This document shows, in pieces, positions 34,138 to 41,673 of a stretch of 41,673 bases of DNA. The stretch covers positions 1 to 41,673 of the forward strand of contig QYPL01000016.1 in the NCBI GenBank assembly GCA_007280515.1, given 5' to 3'. Positions within the stretch are counted from its first letter, which is position 1. The number at the start of each line of letters is the position of its first letter. A model generated the notes under the pieces. That model had not been told where the DNA came from. It did not search any database and was given only the letters and a program-made list of their open reading frames with translations. Position numbers and translations under genes: made by a program. Origin of the DNA: Sediminibacterium sp. (GTDB lineage Bacteria > Bacteroidota > Bacteroidia > Chitinophagales > Chitinophagaceae).

Positions 34138-35076
34138 TTAAATGATACCTAATTTTTCCAATAGAACTTTAGACATTTTATAGTAGGCTTCGTGGCTATA
34201 GCCTGCAATATGGGGGGTTAGTATGAAATTAGGATACATCATAAGTGCTTCTAAAACAGCCTTTTCTTGCGCTGTATGAAGGCTAATGGGCTCTTTTTCT
34301 AGCACATCAATACCAGCCCCTCTAATTTGTTGATTTTGCACTGCTTTTAACAAAGCGTTGACATTGGTAACGGCCCCTCTACAAGTACTTATAAAATAAG
34401 GCTTCTTTTGAAGGCCATCAAAAAAGGCTTCATTGGCATAATAATGTGTAAGGGTGCTAAGAGGCAAATGCAAGCTAATAACATCGGCCTTTTCTTGAAT
34501 CATTTTAAGTGTGGCCGCTTTTATTTGCGCTGTCTCAAATCCAGTTTTATAAATATCGTGTGCTAAAATTTCTACATCAAAGCCAGATAAAACTTTTGCA
34601 AAAGCAGCTCCTGTATTACCCAGCCCAATAATACCCACGGTTTTTCCTGTAAGTTCATCAGCCCTATTGGCATCCCGAATCCACTTACCTTCTCTCACTT
34701 CTTGATAAGCACTATGTATTCGGTTCATTAAACTTAACAATAAACCTAGGGTATGTTCTGCTACTGTGGTTCGGCTTCCTTCAGGACTACTTACACATAA
34801 TATATTTTTAGTAGCCGCAAATTCAGTATCAATTAATTCCATACCACTTCCTATGCGACCAATCCATTGTAATTGATTCGCTTTTGCTAAAATAGCAGCA
34901 TCTATTTTTAAGCGCGTGGTTACAATTAATCCATTCGCTGTATCAATACAATTCATTAAGGCTTCATAGCTAATAGCAGGTTCGTATTGAATGGCATACC
35001 CTTTTTCTTTAAGCGTATCCAATAAAAAAGGATGCACGGGTGCAGTTATAATTATTTTTAGAGCCATCTTATTCAA
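34138..35076 (-). CDS. D-2-hydroxyacid dehydrogenase (SerA-like)
   Basis: A 312-residue NAD-dependent D-2-hydroxyacid dehydrogenase. The Rossmann motif G-L-G-N-T-G is at 151-156. The catalytic set is present: Arg in S-T-C-R-G-A, Glu in V-L-E-K-E-P and His in T-P-H-I-A-G-Y-S. It resembles the catalytic part of 3-phosphoglycerate dehydrogenase without the ACT domain. A serine-pathway role is possible, but other D-2-hydroxyacids cannot be excluded. Its start overlaps the end of ksgA by 8 bp; an ATG three codons in would give a 1-bp gap instead. Confidence 0.85.
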   Translation of the reverse strand: MNKMALKIIITAPVHPFLLDTLKEKGYAIQYEPAISYEALMNCIDTANGLIVTTRLKIDAAILAKANQLQWIGRIGSGMELIDTEFAATKNILCVSSPEGSRTTVAEHTLGLLLSLMNRIHSAYQEVREGKWIRDANRADELTGKTVGIIGLGNTGAAFAKVLSGFDVEILAHDIYKTGFETAQIKAATLKMIQEKADVISLHLPLSTLTHYYANEAFFDGLQKKPYFISTCRGAVTNVNALLKAVQNQQIRGAGIDVLEKEPISLHTAQEKAVLEALMMYPNFILTPHIAGYSHEAYYKMSKVLLEKLGII

Positions 35077-35830
35077 TATGCATTTTAAAAGTTAAGGCCG
35101 CATAGTCATCATAGGTAAGGTTCTCCGCTCTTTTAGTAAAAAGCGGGTCCTGTAATTGCGCAGCACTAAAATAAGGCTTTAATGGATTTCTTAACATTTT
35201 TCTTCTTTGCCCAAATGCCATTTTAACAATATGATAAAATAGTTTTTCAGAAACAAATTTCGGAAAATTATCTTTTCTAGTCAATTGAATCACTCCACTC
35301 ATTACTTTAGGAGGCGGGGTAAATGCAGTAGGTGGCACATCAAATAAATAAGTCACATCATAAAAGGCCTGTGTTAAAACACTCAGTATTCCATAAGCCT
35401 TTGAATTAGGCTTGGCTGCTATTCTTTCTGCCACTTCTTTTTGAAACATACCCACCATCATGGGCACTTGCTGTTTCCACTGTAAAATTTTAAAAACAAT
35501 TTGCGTAGAAATATTATAAGGGAAATTACCCACCACCACAAAATCATTGTCAAAGGGAATGGCCGCCTCTAAAATATCGGCAAGTATTAATTTGTCTTTT
35601 AATACGGGGTATTCAGTACTTAAAAAAGCCACTTTTTCTCGGTCTAATTCAATGGCTTTAAATGACTGCGTTGGAATGTCTTGAATATACTTCGTTAAGG
35701 CCCCTGCCCCTGGGCCTACTTCAAGCAAGCTCTCAATAGGCTGCGCTAGTAATACCGCCTGAATATCCTTACAAACTTGAGCGTCATTTAGAAAATGCTG
35801 CCCCAATGATTTTTTTAGCGTGTATTGCAT
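35069..35830 (-). CDS. rsmA: 16S rRNA dimethyladenosine transferase
   Basis: A 253-residue KsgA/RsmA, which dimethylates the two adjacent adenines in helix 45 of 16S rRNA during late 30S assembly. It has S-L-G-Q-H-F-L-N-D at the N-terminus, SAM motif L-E-V-G-P-G-A-G (36-43) and the catalytic N-F-P-Y-N at 102-106, where Phe replaces the common Leu. C-terminal R-R-K-M-L-R-N is typical. The promoter box ends 4 nt before the ATG, so its message may be leaderless. It shares a short control region with pdxA. Confidence 0.95.
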   Translation of the reverse strand: MQYTLKKSLGQHFLNDAQVCKDIQAVLLAQPIESLLEVGPGAGALTKYIQDIPTQSFKAIELDREKVAFLSTEYPVLKDKLILADILEAAIPFDNDFVVVGNFPYNISTQIVFKILQWKQQVPMMVGMFQKEVAERIAAKPNSKAYGILSVLTQAFYDVTYLFDVPPTAFTPPPKVMSGVIQLTRKDNFPKFVSEKLFYHIVKMAFGQRRKMLRNPLKPYFSAAQLQDPLFTKRAENLTYDDYAALTFKMHIE

Positions 35831-35834
35831 GAGG

Positions 35835-35862
35835 CAAAGTTAGGTTTTTGTGCGTACTTTTA
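35835..35862. promoter_or_regulatory. Divergent promoter pair, rsmA and pdxA
   Basis: Minus strand TAACTTTG (35842-35835) is an exact TAnnTTTG box ending 4 nt before the rsmA ATG. Plus strand TACTTTTA (35855-35862) is one base off consensus and ends 12 nt before the pdxA ATG at 35875. The boxes are only 12 bp apart. Confidence 0.5.
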
Positions 35863-35874
35863 CAGCCTAATCAA

Positions 35875-36975
35875 ATGGATATGAACCCTGACATCAGAAA
35901 ACCAATTATAGGCTTTACCTGCGGCGATTTAAACGGTATTGGCATTGAATTAATCATCAAATCTCTATCCGATAGCCGCCTATTAGATTTTATTGTGCCT
36001 GTAGTTTTTGCCAATAATAAATCTATTAATTTCTATAGAAAAGGACTACCAGAATATGCCATCAATTTTGCAGCCGTCACCGACCTCTCTAAATTAAATA
36101 CCAAACAAGTAAATTTAGTGAACTGCTGGGAAGAAGAAGTAGCTATAACACCCGGCGAAATGTCTGAAATTGGAGGAAAGTATGCATTAATTTCTTTAGA
36201 AGCTGCCGTTACTGCATTAAAAAATAAACAAATAGACGGACTAGTCACTGCTCCTATACATAAAAAAAATATTCAATCTCCTAATTTTAATTTTAGTGGG
36301 CATACGCCTTATTTGCAAGATGCTTTTGGCAATATTGAAAACTTGATGTTATTAGTAGCAGATAATTTAAGAATGGCACTAGTCACAGAACATGTAACTA
36401 TACAGGAAGTAGGTAAGCATATTACCAAGGATAAAATAAAACAAAAGCTAAGTATTTTAAATAGTAGTTTGAAAAAGGATTTTGGTATTGATGCCCCACG
36501 CATTGCTGTTTTAGCTTTGAACCCACATGCGGGTGATGAAGGTTTAATTGGTAAAGAAGAAATTGAAATTATCAAACCTGCCATTAAAGAAAGTAAACAA
36601 CAAATGTTGGTATATGGACCTTATTCTGCAGATGCATTTTTTGCAAGAGGTGCGCATGAAAAATTTGATGGTGTGCTTGCAATGTACCATGATCAAGGCC
36701 TTATACCCTTTAAATCATTAGCCTTTGGCGAGGGTGTCAATTTTACCGCAGGCCTTCCTATTGTTAGAACAAGTCCCGACCATGGCACTGCCTTTGATAT
36801 TGCAGGTAAAAATAAAGCCGATGCAGGTTCTTTTACAGCAAGTATATTTGAATGTGCTAGAATTATACATGCAAGACAAGGCTATACAGATATGCGCCTA
36901 AACCCACTTAAGAAAATAAGTGCAAGAATGTTTGCAGGTGCGGTCGATGAAAGATTGTATGAAAACGAAAATTAA
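35875..36975 (+). CDS. pdxA: 4-hydroxythreonine-4-phosphate dehydrogenase
   Basis: A 366-residue PdxA, which oxidises 4-phosphohydroxy-L-threonine in the DXP-dependent route to pyridoxal phosphate. The three metal-binding histidines sit in recognisable motifs: S-G-H-T-P-Y-L, N-P-H-A-G-D-E-G and M-Y-H-D-Q-G-L-I-P-F-K. The late S-P-D-H-G-T-A-F-D motif is also typical. The frame continues up to a GTG at 35848, but the promoter box overlaps that part; the ATG at 35875, or the one at 35881, is the likely start. Length is slightly above the E. coli enzyme. Confidence 0.94.
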   Translation: MDMNPDIRKPIIGFTCGDLNGIGIELIIKSLSDSRLLDFIVPVVFANNKSINFYRKGLPEYAINFAAVTDLSKLNTKQVNLVNCWEEEVAITPGEMSEIGGKYALISLEAAVTALKNKQIDGLVTAPIHKKNIQSPNFNFSGHTPYLQDAFGNIENLMLLVADNLRMALVTEHVTIQEVGKHITKDKIKQKLSILNSSLKKDFGIDAPRIAVLALNPHAGDEGLIGKEEIEIIKPAIKESKQQMLVYGPYSADAFFARGAHEKFDGVLAMYHDQGLIPFKSLAFGEGVNFTAGLPIVRTSPDHGTAFDIAGKNKADAGSFTASIFECARIIHARQGYTDMRLNPLKKISARMFAGAVDERLYENEN

Positions 36976-36994
36976 TCCTATAATTTAAAGGCAT

Positions 36995-37627
36995 TTAAAA
37001 AGGACATGCTTTTTTTAATTGCACTAAGGATTGAAAACCCCAAGATGGGAGTAGTGAATTTGGTTTAGTTTGAATATTAAAACACAATTCTGCTTTTTGA
37101 ATTAATGGCTTTACTGAATTACATCCACCACCAAATATAAAAGGTATTTTTTGTTGGATATTGGCTTCCAAAACATAGGCCCTAGGATTATTTGGATTCA
37201 ACTTCTTAGCGAAATTTAAGGCTTTTTTAATTTTACCTTCATAGGCTAACCACCTCAATGCAGGATTCACTGACATCTTTGCAGTATAGGCCAAACTTTC
37301 TGCGCAATATACTTCGTCATTCGCCATAATGGATTTTGCCCTGCCCACCCATAATAAAGCATCATTGGCTAGCGCATCTTTATCGCCCATTTTCAAAAGA
37401 CACATGATAGATCTAGTCATTCCAGCATAATAAGGAATTAACCAATTGGTTTTATTGACAGCATAAAGCTGTTCAAATTGTATATATAATTCTTGATAGT
37501 TAAGGTTTTTGTTTGCCTGATTGAATTGCATGACAGCTGTCTCTAAAGTTTTATTTGTACTATTTACCTGCGCCTGCACCTTCAACAAGCAAATAGAAAA
37601 AAATAAAATAAATAAATAACTACGCAT
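36995..37627 (-). CDS. Secreted TPR-like protein
   Basis: A 210-residue protein with a signal peptide ending V-Q-A-Q. The helical mature part matches a Bacteroidota family I remember. It has Y-Y-A-G-M near residue 66 and M-S-V-N-P-A-L-R mid-protein, with A-K-K-L-N-P-N-N-P-R-A-Y-V-L-E and F-G-G-G later, a TPR-like solenoid of unknown function. It is the last gene of a four-gene minus-strand operon, 2 bp after the LolA-like gene, so it likely acts in the periplasm with that transport system. Confidence 0.75.
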   Translation of the reverse strand: MRSYLFILFFSICLLKVQAQVNSTNKTLETAVMQFNQANKNLNYQELYIQFEQLYAVNKTNWLIPYYAGMTRSIMCLLKMGDKDALANDALLWVGRAKSIMANDEVYCAESLAYTAKMSVNPALRWLAYEGKIKKALNFAKKLNPNNPRAYVLEANIQQKIPFIFGGGCNSVKPLIQKAELCFNIQTKPNSLLPSWGFQSLVQLKKACPF

Positions 37628-37629
37628 AG

Positions 37630-38340
37630 TTAAAAAATATTATTAGGTACACCTTGGTTAATAGTATACTTAGAATAAGTTATTTCAATAGTTCCTTTTT
37701 TATTTTTAAGGGCCTTTTGTTTAGCCGCAGGGTCTTCGTCTCCAAATTCTAAAGTAATACCATTCGGCAATTTATAATCTTTGGTGTTAAAACTAAAAAT
37801 AATTTTACTAGCAAGGCCTTGTTTGGCATATTCACCATACTGCATCGTAATTTCATAACTGCCGTTTTCCTTCGTGGTAGTAGCAGTCTTATACACTAAG
37901 GCTTCTACGGGGTCAATCCATAATGTAGAAATAACCCAATCTAAATTATCGTCCGTAGGAATTAATTTTATCACCGTTAGATTTTTACCATTTAAAACTT
38001 GGGTGCCTGCAGGAATGGTGGTGTACTGCTTTGTATTTAATAAAGTATTAATAGTAAGCGATACCCCACCTCTTGGCAATAAGGAAATACCCCCTTCTTT
38101 TTTTACTTTTAATAAATTGGGCTTTTTAAAATACACTTTTACTTTCCCTAAAGAGGCCTTGATAAAAGCAACATCTGTTTTCATGACCCCTTCCGCCACA
38201 TAGTCATTTACCTGTGCTAGTTTTTGACTTACCTTTTCAATCAAGGGATCGGTTTGCGCCATCGCATTCACCGATAAAAATAAAAGGAAGGCGAAAGCCA
38301 AAAAGTAGCATACAATATTTTTAGATTTTTTAGTTTGCAT
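37630..38340 (-). CDS. LolA/outer-membrane lipoprotein-sorting-like protein
   Basis: A 236-residue exported protein with a signal peptide (A-F-A-F-L-L-F-L-S-V-N-A-M-A-Q). The mature part has the half-barrel pattern of LolA/LolB-type carriers: V-N-D-Y-V-A-E-G, a V-K-V-Y-F-K-K-P-N-L-L-K-V-K strand, then I-D-P-V-E-A-L-V-Y-K and alternating strands. Such proteins carry lipids or lipoproteins across the periplasm or sense them. Next to an ABC exporter it may accept an exported lipid. It is separated by 1-2 bp from both flanking genes. The fold call is reasonable; the ligand is unknown. Confidence 0.72.
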   Translation of the reverse strand: MQTKKSKNIVCYFLAFAFLLFLSVNAMAQTDPLIEKVSQKLAQVNDYVAEGVMKTDVAFIKASLGKVKVYFKKPNLLKVKKEGGISLLPRGGVSLTINTLLNTKQYTTIPAGTQVLNGKNLTVIKLIPTDDNLDWVISTLWIDPVEALVYKTATTTKENGSYEITMQYGEYAKQGLASKIIFSFNTKDYKLPNGITLEFGDEDPAAKQKALKNKKGTIEITYSKYTINQGVPNNIF

Positions 38341-38341
38341 C

Positions 38342-39217
38342 TTAACTGAGTATATCTTTTTTCTTAATAATAATAACAGAGGCCGTTACAAATAAAATAA
38401 TGTGCAGGGTTAATACTATTATAGAGGTTTTAATTTTAGGAATATTTAAAATACTCCCTCTAATAGCTTCATTGTCTAGATTCACTTTAATATCAAAAAA
38501 TTCTTTCCAGTTATTCATATGGGTAGTAAATAAATAAGGCTTCACTAGATTGAATAAAGGAATATTTAAAGTGCTTAGAATGGTAAAAAAAACAATAGCG
38601 CTCATGGTACCTACAATGGGTCCAATGGAATTACTAGACAAACTTGACATTAAAAAACCAAGGCTGGTAACGGTTAACAAAGAAAAGCTAGCAAATACAA
38701 AGGCGCCTACATATCTCCACAAAACATCTGACTGCTCTATTAATACTACATAGTTAGACTTCATTAAAAATAAATCATCGGTGCCAAATATCCACATACT
38801 TACAAAAAGTGCTAAGAAGGCCAGCCATATTAAAAGCAAAATAGTATACATACTAGCTGCAATAAACTTGGCAAGTACCCAATGCGTTCTACTATAAGGC
38901 GTGCTGAATAATAAACGAAGCGTGCCTAAATTGGCTTCGCCAGAAATCATATCAGCAGCAATTAAGGCTACCAGCAAGGGCACATGCACTAATAGTAATT
39001 GCAATAAAATATAACAAATTAAATAACCATTCAATACTTTACCATCGACCGTTAAAGTATCATTGATGTCCTTCATTAGAAAACCTGCATAAGTATCACC
39101 ATCAATTTTTAATCCAAATTGAATGACCACAATAAGTGCCGCTATGGCTCCAAAAGCAATATAGGTTCTAGGGCGTCTAAATATTTTATATAATTCTATT
39201 TGAATAAGCGACCACAT
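38342..39217 (-). CDS. ABC-2 type transporter permease
   Basis: A 291-residue integral membrane protein with six membrane segments. After a short N-terminal amphipathic stretch (L-I-Q-I-E-L-Y-K-I-F-R-R-P-R-T-Y), typical of ABC-2 permeases, TM1 starts near residue 18. A large extracytoplasmic loop lies between TM1 and TM2, and G-E-A-N-L-G-T-L-R-L-L-F-S-x-P-Y-S-R follows on the cytoplasmic side, a hallmark of the NatB/GldF-like branch. The ATPase gene lies 2 bp upstream. The substrate is unknown. Confidence 0.87.
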   Translation of the reverse strand: MWSLIQIELYKIFRRPRTYIAFGAIAALIVVIQFGLKIDGDTYAGFLMKDINDTLTVDGKVLNGYLICYILLQLLLVHVPLLVALIAADMISGEANLGTLRLLFSTPYSRTHWVLAKFIAASMYTILLLIWLAFLALFVSMWIFGTDDLFLMKSNYVVLIEQSDVLWRYVGAFVFASFSLLTVTSLGFLMSSLSSNSIGPIVGTMSAIVFFTILSTLNIPLFNLVKPYLFTTHMNNWKEFFDIKVNLDNEAIRGSILNIPKIKTSIIVLTLHIILFVTASVIIIKKKDILS

Positions 39218-39219
39218 AG

Positions 39220-40125
39220 CTAAGCGTTTGAAGTAATTTGTAAAAAATAATCTTCTAAAGAATTCTTGGTTTCAATGCCTAAGACTGCAATCCCTGACTG
39301 GACAAGGCTTTCATTGAGCATGGGAATAGCACTGGTAGGTAATTTTAAAAAAATACCTTCTTTTCTGCTAAGTAAGTATTGATTAAAATTACTTGCCACA
39401 ATAGTTGCCAAGGCCTTTGCATCATCCATTGTTTTTATTTGTACAATTCTTTTTTCAGGATCTAATAATTCTTTAGTTACCCCTTCCACCATTTTTTTAC
39501 CCTGATGTATAATTAATATTTGGTTTGCCAATTGTTCTATTTCAGAAAGTAAGTGAGAAGAAACGAAAACGGTCTTGCCCTCTTCTTTTGCTAAATGCTG
39601 TATGAGTGCTCGAATATCGGCAATCCCTTGAGGATCTAGTCCATTGGTAGGTTCGTCTAAAATAATTAAGCTTGGATTATGCACAAGTGCAATAGCAATA
39701 CCTAAGCGCTGCTTCATGCCTAATGAAAATGTTTGCACTTTATCCTGAGCACGATGCGCCAAGCCCACTTGCGTTAATGTATCTGTAATTCTACTCGCTT
39801 CAATTTTTTGTTTTCTCACTTTAGCAAATAACTGTAAATGTTCTGTAGCACTTAAATAAGGGTATAAGTCGGGCCTTTCAATAATAGCACCCACTTTTTC
39901 TAAAATAGAGGCTCTATTTTTTTGTATCGACTTTCCAAATAGCTCAATACTTCCACTACTAGGGTGGATTAAAGATAAAAGCATACGAATAGTGGTACTT
40001 TTACCCGATCCATTCTGACCCAAAAAGCCAAAAACCTGTCCAGCCTCTACTTCAAAGCTGAGATTATCCACCGCTTTCAGTGTCCCAAAATTTTTACTAA
40101 TATTTTCTACTTTTATAACTGCCAT
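39220..40125 (-). CDS. ABC transporter ATP-binding protein
   Basis: A 301-residue ABC ATPase. Walker A G-Q-N-G-S-G-K-S is at 36-43, the signature is S-L-G-M-K-Q-R, Walker B is L-I-I-L-D-E-P-T-N-G-L-D, and the switch His is in V-S-S-H-L-L-S-E. An ~80-residue C-terminal extension is usual for partners of ABC-2 permeases. The frame reaches further upstream to 40155, but M-A-V-I-K-V-E-N-I at 40125 fits the family start and avoids the terminator hairpin. It leads the operon of permease, LolA-like and TPR-like genes. Confidence 0.92.
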   Translation of the reverse strand: MAVIKVENISKNFGTLKAVDNLSFEVEAGQVFGFLGQNGSGKSTTIRMLLSLIHPSSGSIELFGKSIQKNRASILEKVGAIIERPDLYPYLSATEHLQLFAKVRKQKIEASRITDTLTQVGLAHRAQDKVQTFSLGMKQRLGIAIALVHNPSLIILDEPTNGLDPQGIADIRALIQHLAKEEGKTVFVSSHLLSEIEQLANQILIIHQGKKMVEGVTKELLDPEKRIVQIKTMDDAKALATIVASNFNQYLLSRKEGIFLKLPTSAIPMLNESLVQSGIAVLGIETKNSLEDYFLQITSNA

Positions 40126-40136
40126 ACTAACGTAGT

Positions 40137-40170
40137 AACAAAAAACCCCAAACATAGTTCGGGGTTTTAT
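40137..40170 (-). terminator. Rho-independent terminator after atpA
   Basis: Read on the minus strand, AAAACCCC and GGGGTTTT form an 8-bp stem around an 11-nt loop, with a six-T tail. It lies 24 bp after the atpA stop. Confidence 0.9.
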
Positions 40171-40192
40171 ATCAATTTAATATTAACTAATA

Positions 40193-41673
40193 CTATTTGT
40201 ATTGAGGGATGATGCTATTAGCTAATTCCACCATTTGCTTCAATCCATCTTCAGGTAAGTTGCCTTTCTTAAATTCAGCAAGTACATTGGGTAATTTGTT
40301 TGTCATCTCTAACAAGAAATGCGCTTCAAATTCTTTTACCTTACGTACCGACACTTCTTTCAATAAACCATTCGTACCTAAATAAATAATAGCTACTTGT
40401 TTCTCCACAGAGAAGGGACTGTATTGAGCTTGCTTTAAAATTTCTACGTTTCTTGCACCTTTATCAATTACCGATTTAGTAGCCGCATCTAAGTCACCAC
40501 CAAATTTTGAGAAGGCTTCTAACTCACGGTATAAAGCCTGGTCTAATTTCAAAGTACCAGATACTTTTTTCATGGATTTAATTTGCGCATTACCACCCAC
40601 ACGACTTACAGAAATACCTACGTTAATCGCTGGTCGAATACCCGCGTTAAACAAGTTACCTTCTAAGAAGATTTGCCCGTCGGTAATAGAAATTACGTTA
40701 GTAGGAATATAGGCAGATACGTCACCCGCCTGTGTTTCAATAATAGGTAAGGCGGTTAGAGATCCCCCACCTTTTACTAAATGCTTAATAGAAGCTGGTA
40801 AATCGTTCATGTTCTTTGCTACTTCATCATTGGCAATAACTTTTGCAGCACGCTCTAATAAACGGCTATGCAAATAGAATACATCACCTGGATAGGCTTC
40901 ACGTCCTGGAGGGCGACGTAATAATAATGAAACCTCACGATAAGCCACTGCTTGTTTAGATAAATCGTCATATACAATTAATGCTGGACGACCAGTATCA
41001 CGGAAGAACTCTCCAATGGCTGCACCCGCAAAAGGAGCATAGAATTGAAGTGGAGCAGGATCTGCTGCTGGAGCAGCTACAATAATTGTATAAGCCATCG
41101 CGCCATTGTCTTCTAATGTTTTCATCACACCTGCAATCGTAGACGCTTTTTGACCAATCGCTACATAGATACAGTAAACAGGTTTGCCTGCTTCGTAAAA
41201 TTCTTTTTGATTGATAATGGTATCTACACAAATTGCAGTCTTACCAGTTTGACGGTCTCCAATGACTAACTCACGTTGTCCACGTCCAATAGGAATCATG
41301 GCATCGATTGCTTTGATACCAGTTTGTAATGGTTCTTTTACTGGCTCACGGAAAATTACCCCTGGCGCTTTACGCTCTAAAGGCATTTCATATAATTCAC
41401 CTTTAATTGGACCCTTACCATCGATTGGCTCCCCTAATGTATTGATAACACGACCCACCAAGCCTTCCCCTACTTTAATAGAAGCAATCTCGCCTGTTCT
41501 TTTTACTTTATTTCCTTCCTTAATACCCTTGCTATCACCCATCAATACCACACCCACATTGTCTTCTTCAAGGTTAAGCGCAATGGCTTTAGTGCCATTC
41601 TCAAATTCTACTAACTCACCACTTCTTACACCATTCAAACCATATACACGGGCAATACCATCACCCACTTGTA
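40193..41673 (-). CDS. atpA: ATP synthase F1 subunit alpha, N-terminus missing
   Basis: The C-terminal ~493 residues of the F1 alpha subunit, the mostly non-catalytic nucleotide-binding subunit of ATP synthase. The frame stays open to the window edge, so roughly the first 30 residues lie outside; the GTG at 41668 is an internal Val (V-G-D-G-I-A-R-V), not a start. The P-loop G-D-R-Q-T-G-K-T, the [10 protein letters not shown] motif and the [12 protein letters not shown] signature are all intact. Being followed by a terminator, it ends its transcript; atpG is not directly downstream here. Confidence 0.97.
   Translation of the reverse strand, partial: QVGDGIARVYGLNGVRSGELVEFENGTKAIALNLEEDNVGVVLMGDSKGIKEGNKVKRTGEIASIKVGEGLVGRVINTLGEPIDGKGPIKGELYEMPLERKAPGVIFREPVKEPLQTGIKAIDAMIPIGRGQRELVIGDRQTGKTAICVDTIINQKEFYEAGKPVYCIYVAIGQKASTIAGVMKTLEDNGAMAYTIIVAAPAADPAPLQFYAPFAGAAIGEFFRDTGRPALIVYDDLSKQAVAYREVSLLLRRPPGREAYPGDVFYLHSRLLERAAKVIANDEVAKNMNDLPASIKHLVKGGGSLTALPIIETQAGDVSAYIPTNVISITDGQIFLEGNLFNAGIRPAINVGISVSRVGGNAQIKSMKKVSGTLKLDQALYRELEAFSKFGGDLDAATKSVIDKGARNVEILKQAQYSPFSVEKQVAIIYLGTNGLLKEVSVRKVKEFEAHFLLEMTNKLPNVLAEFKKGNLPEDGLKQMVELANSIIPQYK

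Noticed and set aside
41666..41668. A GTG as the atpA start
   Set aside because: It codes the Val of the conserved V-G-D-G-I-A-R motif and the frame continues to the window edge; the true start is outside.

Overview
The window is a chromosomal segment from a Bacteroidota bacterium, most likely a Chitinophagaceae-like freshwater or soil lineage. Four things point there: (i) the fused lpxC-fabZ gene; (ii) repeated promoter boxes of the Bacteroidota -7 type TAnnTTTG with no Shine-Dalgarno-rich leaders; (iii) families largely confined to the phylum (DUF3098, an fRMsr GAF protein, a secreted TPR-like family, HhH membrane proteins); and (iv) low GC, by eye mid to high 30s percent. Nearly everything is core housekeeping DNA with short spacers. 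I see no transposase, integrase, phage gene, rRNA or CRISPR array.

Layout, left to right. 1-5.7 kb: tail of a polysaccharide flippase, a free-methionine-sulfoxide reductase, tRNA-Leu(UAG), then trigger factor, two tandem clpP genes, clpX and a 49-residue protein (folding and proteolysis). 5.7-7.8 kb (minus): HhH membrane protein, metallo-beta-lactamase-fold hydrolase and a small conserved protein. 7.9-13.1 kb (plus): HD hydrolase, lpxD, lpxC/fabZ, lpxA and an ABC ATPase, the lipid A operon. 13.1-14.7 kb (minus): an alanine-dehydrogenase-like enzyme and tsaE. 14.8-19.6 kb (plus): P-type metal ATPase, RecQ helicase and an orphan OmpR-type response regulator.

19.65-22.42 kb is the one clearly accessory patch. 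It is more AT-rich than its surroundings and holds a lipoprotein with a papain/C39-like C-terminal domain. Two tandem copies of a small exported protein follow, the second broken by a +1 frameshift. Upstream are a good promoter box and two related palindromes spaced 41 bp apart. This is the best candidate here for an undescribed system, possibly a surface effector or protease with inhibitor or immunity partners, but that reading is inference.

22.4-26.2 kb (minus): ruvB and leuS. 26.4-30.6 kb (plus): ftsX, DUF3098, uppP, an MFS transporter and a second MBL-fold hydrolase. 30.7-32.5 kb (minus): DUF3108 protein and a flippase-like membrane protein. 32.5-33.1 kb (plus): ruvC. 33.2-35.8 kb (minus): HIT protein, greA, D-2-hydroxyacid dehydrogenase and ksgA. 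35.9-37.0 kb (plus): pdxA. 37.0-40.1 kb (minus): a tightly packed ABC exporter operon with LolA-like and TPR-like secreted proteins. 40.2 kb to the end (minus): atpA, cut by the window edge.

A recurring theme is short divergent control regions. At leuS/ftsX, flippase/ruvC and ksgA/pdxA the predicted -7 boxes lie only 12-21 bp apart, so polymerase binding should be mutually exclusive. Several starts (tsaE, ksgA, ruvC, the flippase-like gene) lie 4-6 nt after their box, which suggests leaderless mRNAs. Features, sites and families were identified by reading the sequence and from memory of protein families; no database search was run.
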